Assembly (NCBI GenBank): GCA_017591395.1
Contig: WEDG01000466.1
Span: 62,001 to 126,000 of the forward strand
Reading direction: 5' to 3'
Length of the DNA: 64,000 nt
Origin: Schistocephalus solidus
Taxonomy: Eukaryota; Platyhelminthes; Cestoda; Diphyllobothriidea; Diphyllobothriidae
The notes below the pieces were generated by a model. That model was not told the DNA's origin and ran no database searches. It saw nothing but the letters and a program-made list of their open reading frames with translations. Position 1 is the first letter of the stretch; each line of letters starts with the position of its first letter. The position numbers and the translations under genes are program-made. This document shows positions 20,765 to 33,364 of this stretch, one piece after another.

Positions 20765-21985
20765 GTGGCTCTAACCATCACGGCCTCGTTCTTCTGCGAA
20801 CCTGTGCAGTACACCGTCTCCTGCAGACATGCAATGAGATGTGAATCCACCTCTACACTACCTCCGTGGATCTGACGAAAGCCTTTGACACGGTGAATCA
20901 CGATGGACTGTGGAAATTCATGCAGAAATTCGGCTGTCCTGAGCGGTTCATGCACATGGTGCGTAAACTTCATTTCAGGATGACGGTGCGCGTCACTGAC
21001 AATGGGACGGTATCCGCAGCATCGCAGTGACCAACGGGGTAAATCAGGGCTGCAAACTGGCTTTCACCCTCTTCAGTCTCATGTTCTCTGCTTTGTTGAT
21101 GGATGCCAACCATGATGGGCGCCCTGGGATCCGCATCGCCTACAGAACCGACGGCTGTCACGCAACACGCGAATTGATGACGAGGTTGCTCAACGGATCT
21201 CCAAAGCCGGTCAGGCCTTCGGCCGGCTGCAGGCCTTCACGTGGAATCCCATGGTATTCACCTTACCACTAAACTGAAGCTGTTCAAGGCTGTCGTCGAG
21301 GGGACAAAACCGTCTACTCAAGCCAAGCTAGGATGCTGAATCACTTCCAGCTCAGCTGCCTCCGCGGAATACTGAAGCTGAGCTGGCAGGCAGGATGCCG
21401 GACACGGAAGTCCTGGAGCGGACCAGAATCATCAGCATCCGAGCCATGCTGAGGGTAGTGTAACTGTGATGGAGCAGCCACCAGTTGAAAATGGTTGACG
21501 AGCGGCTACCCGAATGACTTTTCGACGGAGATGTCACTACAGGTGCTCGGCCACAAGAAGGTCAAAAACGAAGCTACAAAGTCACTTAAAAGAAATATCT
21601 TAAGCAACTGCAAAGCAACCTGGTGACATGGCAGGATCTTGCTCTGGATAAACCAGCATGAATAAGATCCGTGAAGACTTGTGCAGCAATATTTGAGGCC
21701 AATCTAATTGCTGCTGCTAAGGCCAAAAGGGCGGATCGCAAGTCACAAGCACCACGGATTAACTCCGCCAATGCCAAAGCCCTGCAAACGTACCCACGCT
21801 GTCAATGCACATTCGGACATCTTCAAACTCAATGCACCTACAATCCCAAAACATCAAATGCTGCCACACCTGCCTTGAAAACCGACGAAGACGACTACCC
21901 CAACCAACTTTTTAGATGCCCCGCCACCCACGACCCCCGATACGATCATTCCGCTTCCACCCTCTGCGCTGGTCATGGTGACGAA
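20765..21985 (+). mobile_element. RTE-type LINE copy with two internal deletions
   Basis: It begins in the endonuclease (LLRTCAVHRLL-like at about 20790), jumps directly to the RT (VDLTKAFDTVNHDGLW at about 20866), jumps again near 21158 past the FADD block to RELMTRLLNGSP, and then runs through the post-RT region to the start of the first zinc finger (YPRCQCTFGHLQTQC at about 21793). Its 3' end is cut by the converging minus-strand copy near 21990. Confidence 0.8.
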
Positions 21986-21997
21986 AACCACTTGCCC

Positions 21998-22780
21998 CGG
22001 CAGTTCGACCGTCGATTTCGACGAGGTCCACCGTATGCTCCACACCCGATGGTGCAGGGACGGTGACTTGCGCGTGAATTAGTTGTAAGTGATAGTAGCC
22101 TTGCGGTGCAGCTACCGCACTCTCTCATCCTCCCCTACATGAGTCCGGTGTCAAGACAGAGTCAAGAAGACCGAAGATGGGAGAGGGCGCAGGTGGCTGG
22201 CGCGGCCGAAGCCGCCCCTGGGCGTACCACCACACCTAGCTCGGATCCCACGGAGTGGGAGTGCCATAAAGGCCACATTAAGAAGGAGCCATTGCAACCT
22301 GACCCTCAGTCCGCAAGTCAGCCACTCCACACAAAACACACATTGGGCTGACCACGCGGTCCAAGTTATCCCGTCAGTTGGCAACCTTCCAAGCCACGGC
22401 TTTTAGCGCACCGTGATAGTTTCAAGCGCGTCAGATTGTTTATAGTGAGGAAAATACGCTGAGCTGATGACCTCACTCTCTCCAACACCCCCACAATTAA
22501 ACCACCATCCGAGCCGGTCAGTTGCCTGATGTGGGAGTGGGCGCATTGGCTGATGGATCGGCGTATCCATCTTCGCGCGCCAAAGCACGACCTGGCCCCC
22601 TTAATGCACACACCAGGATTCACTAAATCCGGGGATATAAAGGAGCCATCGCAGTCTGACTCCTAGTCCACTGGTCAGCCACTCGGCACACACAATACAT
22701 GCACTGGGCTGACGGCATGGTCTGGTGAAAGCGTCAGGTTGGCAGCCTTCCCAAGCCACATGGTTTCTCGAGAAACCATG
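21998..22780 (-). repeat. RTE 3' UTR of copy B: two tandem modules
   Basis: The module 1 hairpin at 22759-22780 is a perfect 22-nt palindrome, CATGGTTTCTC then GAGAAACCATG. The module 2 hairpin is at 22395-22415 (CACGG, 11-nt loop, CCGTG on the element strand). The spacing between the hairpins (about 365 bp) matches copy A. Confidence 0.75.
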
Positions 22781-22977
22781 ATAAACTCAGGTGCATTATG
22801 ATGATTGTGCGAGTGTTGTCTATGTGCTGGTGTAGATGGTGTGCGCTCATGTAGCTTAGCCTCCAGTGGTTTGCCACCAGAGGTTGTCGTGGAGACGCAT
22901 GTGCCCGTATGGGTCCATGTGGTGTGTAAATGTGCGGGAGCAGTGAGGGTAATAAAGGCTGACGCGCCGACTGTATG

Positions 22978-25900
22978 TCAGACCCCAGGCCCTGGTTCAC
23001 AAGCCTCCGTGCGATGTATTAACAAGTGACCGACCAGACCGATGCGTGAGTTGAAGTTGCGGGTGCATTGTGTGCAGAAAAAATCGGTAGAGGCTGGGTG
23101 GATGTCATTCATGGTATTGGGGGTGGCAGTGGTGGTAAGAATGGCAAGAGTAGAGGGTGTGCATGATGTATCGGTGTTGTCAGCATTGTGGTGAATTCCG
23201 CTGTCATGGATGCGCATGTGACCGAATAGGCCCATGCGATGAGTGAATGCACGAGGACAGTGAGGGCAGTGGAGGTGACGATCTCTGCTGTGTGTTCGTG
23301 CTCCAGGCCCTGGTTCACCAGTCTCTGTACGATAAATTCACAAGTGACCGACCAGGCCGATGCGTGAGGTGAAGGTGCAATCACTTTGAGGACAGTTTAG
23401 GAGAGAGTGTCCATCGCTGACTGAGGTGGTGGTGGTAGTGAAGGCGGTGGTGGTTGCGGTGGTGGGGGTAACAAGCGATGCGTATTGGGATGTGGTCTCT
23501 ATGATGGTGGGAATAATGGAATTGATGCAAGGATTGAGGTTTGGGGAGTCTGAAGGAGAGTTGGCAGATTTTTACGTAGAAATTGGAATTGTCGTACTGT
23601 TGTTGCATTGCGTCCGAAGATTTCCAACCAGGCCGATTCGCGCGCAGAAGATGCGTTGACAGCGCAGGCATGTTGGCAGGGCCTAGGCCCGGGGTGCTGG
23701 TGACTTTCGTGCCGCTCTTTTGGCCTTGGCGGCGGTGATCCGGTTGGCCTCATGGATTGCTAAACCAGTCTTCACGGATCGTTTCCATGCCGGTCTATCT
23801 TGGGCGAGGTCCTCCCAGGTCACCAGAATGATTTGCAGTTGCTTCAGCGATTTCTTCAAAGTTTCCCTGTAGCGCCGTTTTTGACCTCCCTGTCGGTGAA
23901 CACCCATAGCGACATCTCCGTAGAAAAGTCGTCTGGGTAGTCGCTCGTCCTCCATTCTTACCAGGTGGCCACTCCATCGTAGTAACCCTTGCCTCAGCAT
24001 GGCGTGGATGCTGAGGATTCTGGTCCGCTCCAGGACTTCCGTGTTTGGGATCCTGTCTTGCCATCTCAGCTTCAGTATTCTGCGGAGGCAGCTGAGATGG
24101 AAGGGATTCAGCTTCCTGGCTTGGTTCGAGTTGACGGTCCAGGTCTCCGCTCCGTAAAGGAGTGTTGACAAGACGATGGCCTTGTCCATCTTCTGTTTGG
24201 AGTTCGGGTGAATTCCTCGGTGATTCTACACGGAGGCCTGCAGCCAGCCCAAGGCCTAACTGGCTTTGGAGATCCGCTGGGCAACCTCGTCATCTATTCT
24301 CGTGTTGCGTGACAGCGTGCTTCCTAGATAAGCGAAGGTTTCCACGTTGTTGAGTTGAGCCCTGTTGACATTGATTCGGGGAGCATTGTATTCCACGCTG
24401 GGTGGTTTCTGGTGCGTGACAACCATTTTAGCTATACTGATTTTTAATCCAACATCGGCACAGCCTGCGGCAAAGAGGTCCATACTCCTTTGAATATCCT
24501 CCTCCGTCACGGTGTTAATGGCGCAGTCGTCCGCGAAGAGCAAGTCATGGACTGAAGTCGTAGACACGCGCGTGGAAGCCTGCATACGCTGAATGTTGAG
24601 AAGGTGCCCGTCAGTCCTGTAGGCGATGTGGATCCCAGGCTGCTCATCACTGTAGGCGTCCATCAGCATAGCCGAGAACATGAGACTGAACAGGTTGGGA
24701 GCCAATACGCAGCCTTTCTTCACTCCGTTGGTCACTGCGAATGCTTTGGATACCGTCCCATTGTTAGTGACGCGCGCCGTCATCCTGTCATGAAGCTGAC
24801 GCACCATGTGCGTGAACCACTCAGGACAGTCAAATTTCGGCAAGACTTTCCACAGTTCGTCGTGATTCACCATGTCAAAGGCTTTCCTTAGGTTCACGAA
24901 GGTAGTGTAGATGATAGTTCGCATCTCCTGGCACTTCTCTAGTAGCTGGCGGGCGGCAAAGATCATATCGGTTGTTCCACGGTGTCGGCGGAAGCTACAT
25001 TGGCTTTCCGGGAGCGGGCCCTGCTCTAAGTGACAGTTCAGACGATTGAGAAGGATACGGGCGTAGATTATCATGGAGTTGCCGGTTCTCTTTCCGTTTG
25101 TAGAGTTGAACGATGGTCACGTCTTTGAAATCCTGAGGAGCAAGTCCTTGGCATCACATCTCCTAGAAGGCTGTAGGGAGTTCTGCAATCTGCCGGGGCC
25201 CACCGTGCTTGTAAACTTCCGTGGGATTGCGTCAGATCCCGGTGCTTTACCGCTGGAAATCTGCTACACGGCCCAGGTGGTTTCTGGATGGTTAGGTGGC
25301 AGATCCAGGTCATTGTTCGTGTCCACGAGGGAGCCGGTCAATGGCAGCATCGGAGAGGGCTGATGAGCAATTAAGGACACTTCTGAAGTGCTCGGTCCAG
25401 CGCTTCAGTATTTGGGATTTCTCTGTCAGCAGTGTTTTCCCGTCAGAACTGAGAAGCGGTGCGGTCCCCTTGATACACGGGCCGTAGATGGCATTGATGG
25501 CTTTGACATTTTTCTATTTCATTGCGGTCCACATACTCATGGATTTCCTCAGATTTTCGGATCATCCAGGCATCCTGCATCTCCGCAGCCATTGATGTAC
25601 GAGGCGCTGGCATCTGAAGAAGGCTGCTTTGGTGGTGTCAGTCCTTAGGTCGATGTAGGCTTTGTGTAGTCCATTCTTCTCCGCAAGTTAGTTGTCGATG
25701 TCGGCGTCATTGTCGTCAAACCAGTCCTGATGTTGACGGCGTGCGCATCTGAAGACTTCGAGGGTGGTGAACTGGATGACATTTCACAGTTGACAACATC
25801 GTTTCTTCACGGCAGCATTATCATCTGAAGCATGCAGGTCCTCCAATTTATCGGTTATTTGGTTGCTAATATCAAAACAGTGAGCAGGCAAATTTAAAAA

Positions 25901-26640
25901 AAGAGTATTTAACCTACCTGGCGGCCTCTTAACTTGGGGCCTTCGTCGGGGTTGCTGTCGGAGCCTTATCTGGGAGATCACGAGGCGGTGATCTGTCCAA
26001 CCATCGGCATCGCGGATCGCCTCGGTCGTCCTGTCGATCTTGCCTCCATACGAGAACGTAGTCCAGCAGATGCCAGCGCCGTGACCGAGGGTGCATTCAC
26101 GTGGACTTCTCCCGCGTCAGAAGGCAGAAGAAGGTGCTGGTCAGCAAGAGACGGTGTTCCGCACACGTGCGCAGTAGAAGGAAGCTGTTTTTGTTCCAGC
26201 TACCGAGACCGTGGGGACCGAGTACTCCCTGCCAGGCAGCGTGGTCCGTGCCGACGCGGGCGTTGAAGTCACCAAGGACAATTTACTTGTCCACCTTCGA
26301 CACAGTTGCCAGCAGGGCGTGCAGGTCCTCGTTGAATTTGTCCTTCGCCACGTCAGAGCTCGTCATTGGGGGAGCGTAGGCGCTGATGATGGTGGCGAAA
26401 TGGTCTCCCCGAAGAAGCAGGCGGAGGCTCATCAGGCGATAAATGATACCCTGCGGCAGACAGGGCAGACGTCACATGATGTCGTACCGGATGGCAAAGG
26501 CAACATCAACTTCATGTCACTCTGCCTTTCGCTTGCCGCTCCAGAAGGTGTAGCCGGCACTCACCTCCTCCAGTAAATGCGGCTCAGAGAATCGAGTCTG
26601 GTTGAGAGCAGCAATGTTCACCTTGTAGCACGCCAGTTCC
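22978..26640 (-). pseudogene. Decayed EN-RT-zinc-finger ORF of RTE copy B
   Basis: The best preserved piece is an open 272-codon RT stretch at 24256-25074 containing ILLNRLNCHLEQGPLPESQ, VNLRKAFDMVNHDELW, TNGVKKGCVLAPNLFSLMF and the catalytic FADDCAINTVTEED. Across the endonuclease-RT junction the frame is open (RRRPQVKRPPGRLN, then LFLNLPAHCFDISNQITDKL, 25784-25981), which shows the element needs no intron there. Fingers with the repeated RIGLVGHL and RMGLFGHMRIH cores are read at 23670-22980 in two frames. Confidence 0.85.
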
Positions 26641-27200
26641 CAAGCGACTAGCACAGTCCTCCGTTCTGGCCGGTTGCTCCTATGATTTTCTTAAAGGGAA
26701 CGAATATTCCAGGCCTCTTGTGGGAGTGGACTCACCCAAGCGGCATGGCGGGTATGGCGAGGGGAACGGGGACGGGAGGTATTGTTGTTTTTTGAGTTTT
26801 ACGACTGCGTATTTTGTGATCTGCGAGCCGCGGCCAGCTGCAGAAGACGTAAGAACCAGCATTTGTTTAGGGCAACGTTTCTAGCCCCTTCCTCCGCGGG
26901 GAGGCAAGCAGTGCTTTCCCTGAATAGGGCTGCTCAGACAGCCCAGATGGCTGCTGAACTCCACTATGTGTCACGGTTTTTTTAATGGGAGAACGACCCG
27001 AGTTAGCCTGGGACGCCTACATGGTTTAATTCAATTCAATTCAATTTATTGAGGGAAATAGGCATGGGCCTTTGAGGACCCTATTTGTAACGTAGAATAA
27101 TGTGTGATTTACAGGGAAACCGTGTAGGCTGCAAAGGTACAAAAGGTGGTTATAAAATATGACAAGTGGTGCACGACTCTCGAGGGTTAAGATAAAGTCC

Positions 27201-30200
27201 TCAACGCTCAGGCTCGTTTTGGAACATAAAAATGTCAAGGTTCCTTTTAAAGCTTTCCAGTGATGGTGACATCACAACGTCTTCAGGGAGGGCATTCCAT
27301 GTTCTAACGAATCTGACAGAGTCGGGGAACTTGCGCTCATCCAGTCTCGCCTGCTGGACACGCAGTTTCAATGGGTGACCTCGGAGATGGGTCGTGGCGG
27401 CAATTTCAAAGAAGTCCGAGAATTCCAGGGAACAATCCAATCCCTTCAAAATGCGGAATGTCTGCAGGAGATCACCATGCATTTGCCTATAACTCAAAGG
27501 GAATAGATTAAGATTTATTAGGCGGGTTGGATATGACAAGGAGCTTCGACTCCTAACCATTTTGGTGGCTTTCCTCTGTACTCTTTCGAGGCAATTCTGA
27601 TCTTGAACTGTCCAAGGTTTCCAGGCTTGCATAGCATATTCCAAATGCGGCCTAATGAATGTTCCAAAAGTCTTAGCGAAAAAATCTTCATCGAAATCCA
27701 AATAGGCTCGTCTGATGGCATGCAACACCGCAATTGCGCTCTTCGCCACGTTCGATCAGTGAGACGATGGTTTTATGGTGGTGGTCGTCAGCACATCCAG
27801 GTCTTTTTGGGTTTCCACGTCTTTTAAGGCTTCACCGTTGAGAAAGTAACTTCTACATTCGGCAGATCCAGATGGGTTGCCTAAGCGAAGTATTGTACAC
27901 TTATCGACGTTGAACCGCAAAAGCCAATGATTAGACCACTCCTCCAACCGTGTTAGGTTGATCTGCAGTTTATCTTCATCAGCAGGGCTCTGGATTACAT
28001 TCCAGATTTTAATGTCATCGGCAAACATTACTGCTTCACAGCCGAGATTCCTGACACAATCGTTCACGCATATTAAAAACAGTATTGGCCCTAGTACTGA
28101 ACACTGAGGAACCCCACTCTCGACCACAGCAGAACTTGATCTCTCTTGGCCGATGCACACAACCTGGCGCCGACCCACGAGGAAGTTTACGATCCAATTG
28201 AGGAGGTATCCTCTGCTTCCAATTCTTTCTAGCTTGTACAGCAGTCTCTCGCGCGGCACAGTATCGAAGGCCTTTTGAAAGTCAATGAAGGCAATGTGAA
28301 CCGCGTGTCTATCTTCAAGTGCTTGGATCCACCTCTGGAGCGAATACAGCAAATTCGTTGTGCATTATCTTCCTTTTCTGAACCCGTGTTGACAGCTTGA
28401 TAACAAATTATGAGTCTCTAGGAATTTCCCCAATTCGCTCTTGATGATCCTTTTCATAATTTTGCCAAGGATGCATGTCAAGCTTATGGATCTGAAGTTT
28501 GTCACTGACGCCCGGCTACCGCTTTTGTACAAGGGAGTTATATGTGCCAGCTTCCAATCGAAAGGAAGTGTTCCGGAGTCAAAGGACTTTTGAAAGAGCA
28601 CTGACAAAGGTGCGGAAAGTTCATTGGCGAGTTCTTTCAGAAGCTTGGGTGGAAGCTCGTCTGGTCCTGGGGATTTCGACTCTTTTAGTTCTTTTAATTT
28701 CTTTTGGATCAGAAATTCTGAGAATATTTTGTGGCTTATGCTTGCAGTCGGCGGGTTATCCACTGAGGGACGTAGGAACCTTGCCTCGTCTGTGATAACT
28801 GAGCGGTAGAACTGTGAAAAATACTCTGCGTTTTCCCTGTTTTCAGAAATTTTTGACGCCCTAAGCAGTCTTAATCAGCAGTATTTGATGTTTATTCCTT
28901 GTACATCTACGGAGGAAACTGTAAACTAACTTTGGATTCTGCGTTGCCTTTCGCAGCAAAGTCTTCTCAAATTCTCTTCACGTTTTAAAATAAGGCTTCT
29001 TATTTTCTTTCTCTGTGTTTTATACTTATTAAAATAGGCGACTTGATTAGACTCGCAATATTTTCTCCACAACTTGTGCTTCCTGTTTATTTCGATTTTT
29101 AAGTTGCTGTCGAGCCACCCAGGACGCTTGCTGTGATGGACACTCGTTAGTGGGAGGTGGTTGTCCATAAGTTGCAGAAGAACATTTCGGAAGGACTCCC
29201 AATCTCAGTTCACGGTGCTTGAAAACATTGAGGTCCAGTTGATGTGTGTTAAATCTGCTCGCATCTGATGAAAGTTTCCTTGCCAAACGTTACGCCGTTT
29301 TTCCTCTATAGCACGCGCAACGGAGAATAAGGAGTAGTCCCACATAAGCACCACATGATCACTACGACCGAGCGGAGGCATTGAAATAATCTCATAAATA
29401 CTGCCTGATGTTTTCGTCAAAACCAGGTCAAGATAGTTAGCCCTTTGTCCTTCACGTGTTCTGGTGGGGAAAGGGACATGTTGTGTGAGGAGTGCCTTCA
29501 AGGTCTTTTGCAGAAAAACATAATCAAAAGTCGATTTTGGGCATGATGATTGAACAGTGCTCCAGTTGATTCCTGGTGCATTGAAGTCACCCATAATCAT
29601 GACATTAGGTCTACTGGAGAAATTTTCTAATTGTTCCAACAAGTGGGTGTCCACGACTCGGTCTATCCTAGGTGGCCGATAGACAATGAGGACATCCAGA
29701 CATGGAGAGCCAAGATCCTTGATGTTAAAACCATATAGCTTCCGTGCTGCACGCGAACTTGCTCGTCTTGTCAGACACTATTAGCACGTCTTTCACATGC
29801 ACAATTATTCCACCACTCTGTCGGTTTTCTCTGTCCCTCCGATATATTTGGTATCCAGACAATGTTATTTCGCTATCTCGAATACTGCCCGACAGCCAGG
29901 TTTCGGGTTCTACTATCACATCTTCAGATACTTTGGCAAGGCACATTTTTTACTCATCAAGTTTTGATAAAAGGCTTTGTGCATTTGTATACAAGCACTT
30001 CAATTTCGCGCCAACCAAATTTCCTGTTGCATTTGTCAATTTAATGGGCCTAACTGCGTCTCCTCTAACGTCAAGGTCGTATGTCTTTTCCGTTTCTTGA
30101 TGATTTTCAGTAACTCTGGTTTCTTTAGTGAGAAAACTGGGCGTTACGGAATAAGTTATGACATCTCTTTGGGCAATTGGTTCCCTGATGGTTTTGGCGT

Positions 30201-30309
30201 TAGTGAGGTGGCTGCCGTTGTCCTTAGAACAATCGGTTGGTTCAATGGAAAATTCGTATTCTTTTGAACTACCTCCCCTTGAAAATAGCCAGATTGTGTT
30301 CGCCAGCAT
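27201..30309 (-). pseudogene. CR1-like ORF2 (endonuclease and reverse transcriptase)
   Basis: From the N-terminus: LKCLYTNAQSLLSKLDE (about 30005-29950), PETWLSGSI with the catalytic-type ETW, YRRDRENRQSGGIIVHVK, then MIMGDFNAPGINW, TRTREGQRANYLDLVLT and GRSDHVVLMWD (29654-29205). The RT has ESKSPGPDELPPKLLKELA, FDWKLAHITPLYKSGS, FIDFQKAFDTVPRERLLY, GVPQCSVLGPILFLICVND and the catalytic VMFADDIKIW, then the C-terminal LKGLDCSLEFSDFFEIA and TWNALPEDVVMSPSLESFK. A handful of frameshifts (near 29950, 29700, 29250, 28900, 28360 and 27750) inactivate it. Confidence 0.88.
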
Positions 30310-30339
30310 TCAGTCTTGATTGTAGTTCACTGACAAGTT

Positions 30340-31380
30340 CCCAGCGTTTCAGCCTTTCCGCAGGGGAGTAGTCCGGTTGAAAAAAACCTCTTTATGCGAG
30401 TGACGGAGGTTAGTTTTTTTGGATAGGATCGCCTTGCTTTGGTCTTTGCTCTCTAGCATTATTTTGAGAGGTCGCGGTCGCGGCGTTCCTAGGCTGTCTT
30501 CAGACTTTATGCCGATCCGGAATGCTTTAATAACTTTAACTTCCACGCCCGGTGGGAGCAACTGGTTTAGGAGGCCATTAAAACGGAAGCAAGGTCTTCG
30601 GAGACATGGTCTTCAGGTCGGACTGCAGTTGACTCGTGCAAAACCTGAATAACTAAAAACTGTTGCCTATCCTAATGCTTGGAATTTTCGCTTCCTCGTA
30701 AGTTCTCCTAAGGGGCACGAGAACGGTTTACAGAGCTCTCGTTGGGATTTAGTTTCCTTTCGACCATACTTGCATCTGAAGACTTCAAAGAATCCATCAG
30801 AGCTGATTGTGACTTTGTCCTGTTGTTGTTGTGTTTCCCCATTGCAGCTTGACACGCGTTTTATTCTTGGGATTCAACTACGGGCTATTTAGAACACCCA
30901 AGATGGCAGGATGAGATTTGTGGTTTGCTCTGGTTATCATCCGTAGGATTCAGAGACTGAATTCCTGTTATCCGGTCGTTATGGTTATTCGCGTCCGAAC
31001 ATTGTGAGCTGTAACAAGTTGTAGTTTTTGATAATTTTGGTGCTTTAGTCACTGCCTTTTTAACTGGAATATTGCTAAGCGTATTTCGTCGAGTAATTTT
31101 ATCTTGCAAGAGCTTCCTTAAGTCTGCAAGCTCATTTTCCAGTTTTTGAACTCTTAGTAAAATATAACAACATCCAACGCAAGATTCGTCCTCGTAGCTG
31201 ACGGATTTGGCAGCCATTACGCTTTTGCGCGCTTGGCTGGTTTTTGGTTGTAAGTATAAACTGACTGAGTGCCAGTCCTGGATGTCGAAGCCAGCTCAAC
31301 AGGCTTTCCTTTAAAGGAAGTTCCGTGACAGGTTCTGTTGCTCGCAAACAATTGATTTGAATCCATGAATGTTAAAACAC
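30340..31380 (-). pseudogene. CR1-like ORF1 region
   Basis: Contains MAAKSVSYEDESCVGCCYIL (31217 on the minus strand), a Cys cluster followed by a leucine-rich heptad pattern (VQKLENELADLRKLLQDK) typical of a short coiled coil, then a Ser/Thr-rich part. Further on, VKVIKAFRIGIK and RPLKIMLESKDQSKAILSK (30561-30349) look like an RRM-like nucleic-acid-binding strand pattern. The pieces are in different frames. ORF1 proteins of CR1 elements bind RNA; that role is assigned by position. Confidence 0.6.
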
Positions 31381-31430
31381 TGCGTAAAAGTATGCTCTCC
31401 TTTGAGCGTTTAACGAAAATTTTCAACTGG

Positions 31431-31849
31431 CTTTGGAGTATGGCGAGTATTTAATGAAATATGAGCAAAAATGTTTATAATTGTTCAAAAACGCTTTTGA
31501 AAAATACTATAAACGGTATGAAGGATATTCAGGAACGACTCAGCCGTTCGGAGATGTCGAAGGTCCTGGATAACTTCAGATCTTCACGAGGTTGTAAACC
31601 TTTGGTTCCCTGAGTGGTTGTCAGTTTTTATTGGTGCAGAGGCTGCGCAGTCAACTTGAATAAGATGATAAACAAATTCCAATTTGATGTCGTTTTATGA
31701 CAAATTTTGGTACAAGAAAGAATTCCAGATGAGCAGGAAGCAAGTAAGTACGTGCAGTTGAAATAGTATTACCGGAACCGTACTAGTGAAGTGGTAACGA
31801 AGATCAAATTGTCCAAGCTGGAGAACAAATAATTGGGTGTGCTTATAGG
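31431..31849. other. Interval, nothing recognised
   Basis: AT-rich sequence between the CR1 5' end and an RTE 5' UTR fragment. No supported feature. Confidence 0.4.
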
Positions 31850-32020
31850 GTCTTCAAGGTCAGGACTCCTTGAGGGTTGCTGTCACCCCCACCGTAGGAC
31901 TTTTTTGGAGGGTGGAGATGGGGAGTTGGGGAGTCAGACATACTGGGTGTTGAGGCACATACAACACCAGAGACCCTCACCTGGTTTAGCCCTGCCGGTC
32001 GTGACGGTTGCCCGGTCATA
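31850..32020 (-). repeat. Solo RTE 5' UTR fragment
   Basis: On the minus strand it reads CCAGGTGAGGGTCTCTGGTG, TATGTCTGACTCCCCAACTC and AAAGTCCTACGGTGGGGGTG, matching 12953-13055 of copy A and 59725-60230. No downstream coding part follows. It is an isolated 5' end, unusual for a LINE, where 5' truncation is the rule. Confidence 0.7.
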
Positions 32021-32859
32021 AATGTCATATCTGCCATACCACCTTCAATATCTTCGGTTAGCAATCCCTTCCTCAGTTCATCAGGTCTATTCAGCGATCC
32101 ATTTAAATAATGTCATGTCTAGCTTACTAAGGACAATACCTACCCTAAGCACTCGCTTCCCAAATTCACAATTGATAACCGACCAGACATGTCGTTACTG
32201 TCTTATCTGGCTTTCTACCGTAAATATCTCCCGCTGGAAGTTCCTTCTTCAGTGTAACACTTTCTTCTCACTGACATATTTTAACTGTCATATGACAGTC
32301 AAAGTAAGTCTCACGATGCTTTCAGGTAACGAAAGAGAAGAATATGGTCGGAAATTTATTAAAGGGCGCCATAGACCGATAGAATTGCGTAGTTCTACAA
32401 AGTGTATTTGAATTAAATCTTCCTACCCCGAAGGTAAGAATTTCCACTTAACTTGCTGTGTTTCAGCAGTTGCTCAGCTATATAATTTATTCGCAATATA
32501 AGGTTTCCGTTCGCTGAGTCCTCAGGATTGGAATAAGGCATGGTGAACTGTCAGCAATTGTGAGAAAATTGTCTATTAACATTGCCTTAGACAGCAAGAA
32601 AAGTGGCTAAACTGCTTCTCTCTTGGACGACCAAACTCAAAATTTCTCATAAGGAGATTTTTTCAGCCAGACTAATCTCCATCAGGACGTCTGAAAAGCC
32701 GCGAGTAAGTGTTGGAATTGGAAAGGACATTTGCAGCTGAAGAGAAAAACTTTGTTATTTTCAGGTACACGTTTTACAGATAAACGTGATATTGCATTTA
32801 AAAAAGTCAATGCTCATGACTGCAGTGGTAAAGTTATATTAGCAAGCTTGAGACAAATC
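32021..32859. other. Interval, nothing recognised
   Basis: A 129-codon + frame at 32022-32411 has no recognisable motif. No other support for a gene. Confidence 0.4.
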
Positions 32860-33364
32860 GAATTTGGCCCTGCCGAGTGTTGCCAACTTAAATTTCTGTA
32901 TATAAATACTCATAATCTGTTTTTGAACTCGATGAACTGAAAAAAGAGGTAGCCATTCTCTCTTCTTATATCATAGTAATCACAGAAACATGGCTGTTAC
33001 AAAATATGAGTGACTGCGAAAGAGCATTATTCGATTTCCAGTTATTCAGGAGAGACAACTTCTACCACCAGAATCGAGGAGTTTCGATGTCTGTAAAGTA
33101 AAACTTCACTGTGTGTGAAAGGACACAAAAGACTAACAGTGGTATTGAGATTATTTGGATAACAATAAAGACATGGGAGCATTGCAGTCCCTTAAAGTCT
33201 TTATTAGCTACACGCCGGGGACGGACACCAACGCTGATACTTATTTGCTGGAGAACATAAAATAGATTGGTAGTTGACCAGATGTTTTACTCATGGGTGA
33301 CATCAAACGCACCTGTCATTTGATGGAACGATCTGCAAGGTCCAACTCTATCCGCTGAGTTTTA

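Larger units (their letters stand above)
21990..27020 (-). mobile_element. RTE-type LINE with zinc fingers, near full length (copy B)
   Basis: Same organisation as copy A on the opposite strand. The 5' region is near 27020. The endonuclease spans about 26640-25930 ([15 protein letters not shown]). The RT lies at about 25370-24260. The post-RT region, finger array (about 23670-22980) and two-module 3' UTR (22780-21998) follow. It lacks some 5' UTR relative to the longest copies. Its 5' end abuts the CR1 3' tail at 27027, so one probably inserted beside the other. Frameshifts and stops are scattered through it. Confidence 0.9.
27027..31430 (-). mobile_element. CR1-like LINE, near full length
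   Basis: Reads on the minus strand from an ORF1-like region (about 31380-30340) through an endonuclease and RT to a short 3' UTR. It ends in three TTGAA-type 5-bp repeats (27030-27051 on + reads AATTCAATTCAATTCAATTT). It has relatively few frameshifts and is the best-preserved member of this family in the window. The 5' end is not sharply defined. Confidence 0.88.
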
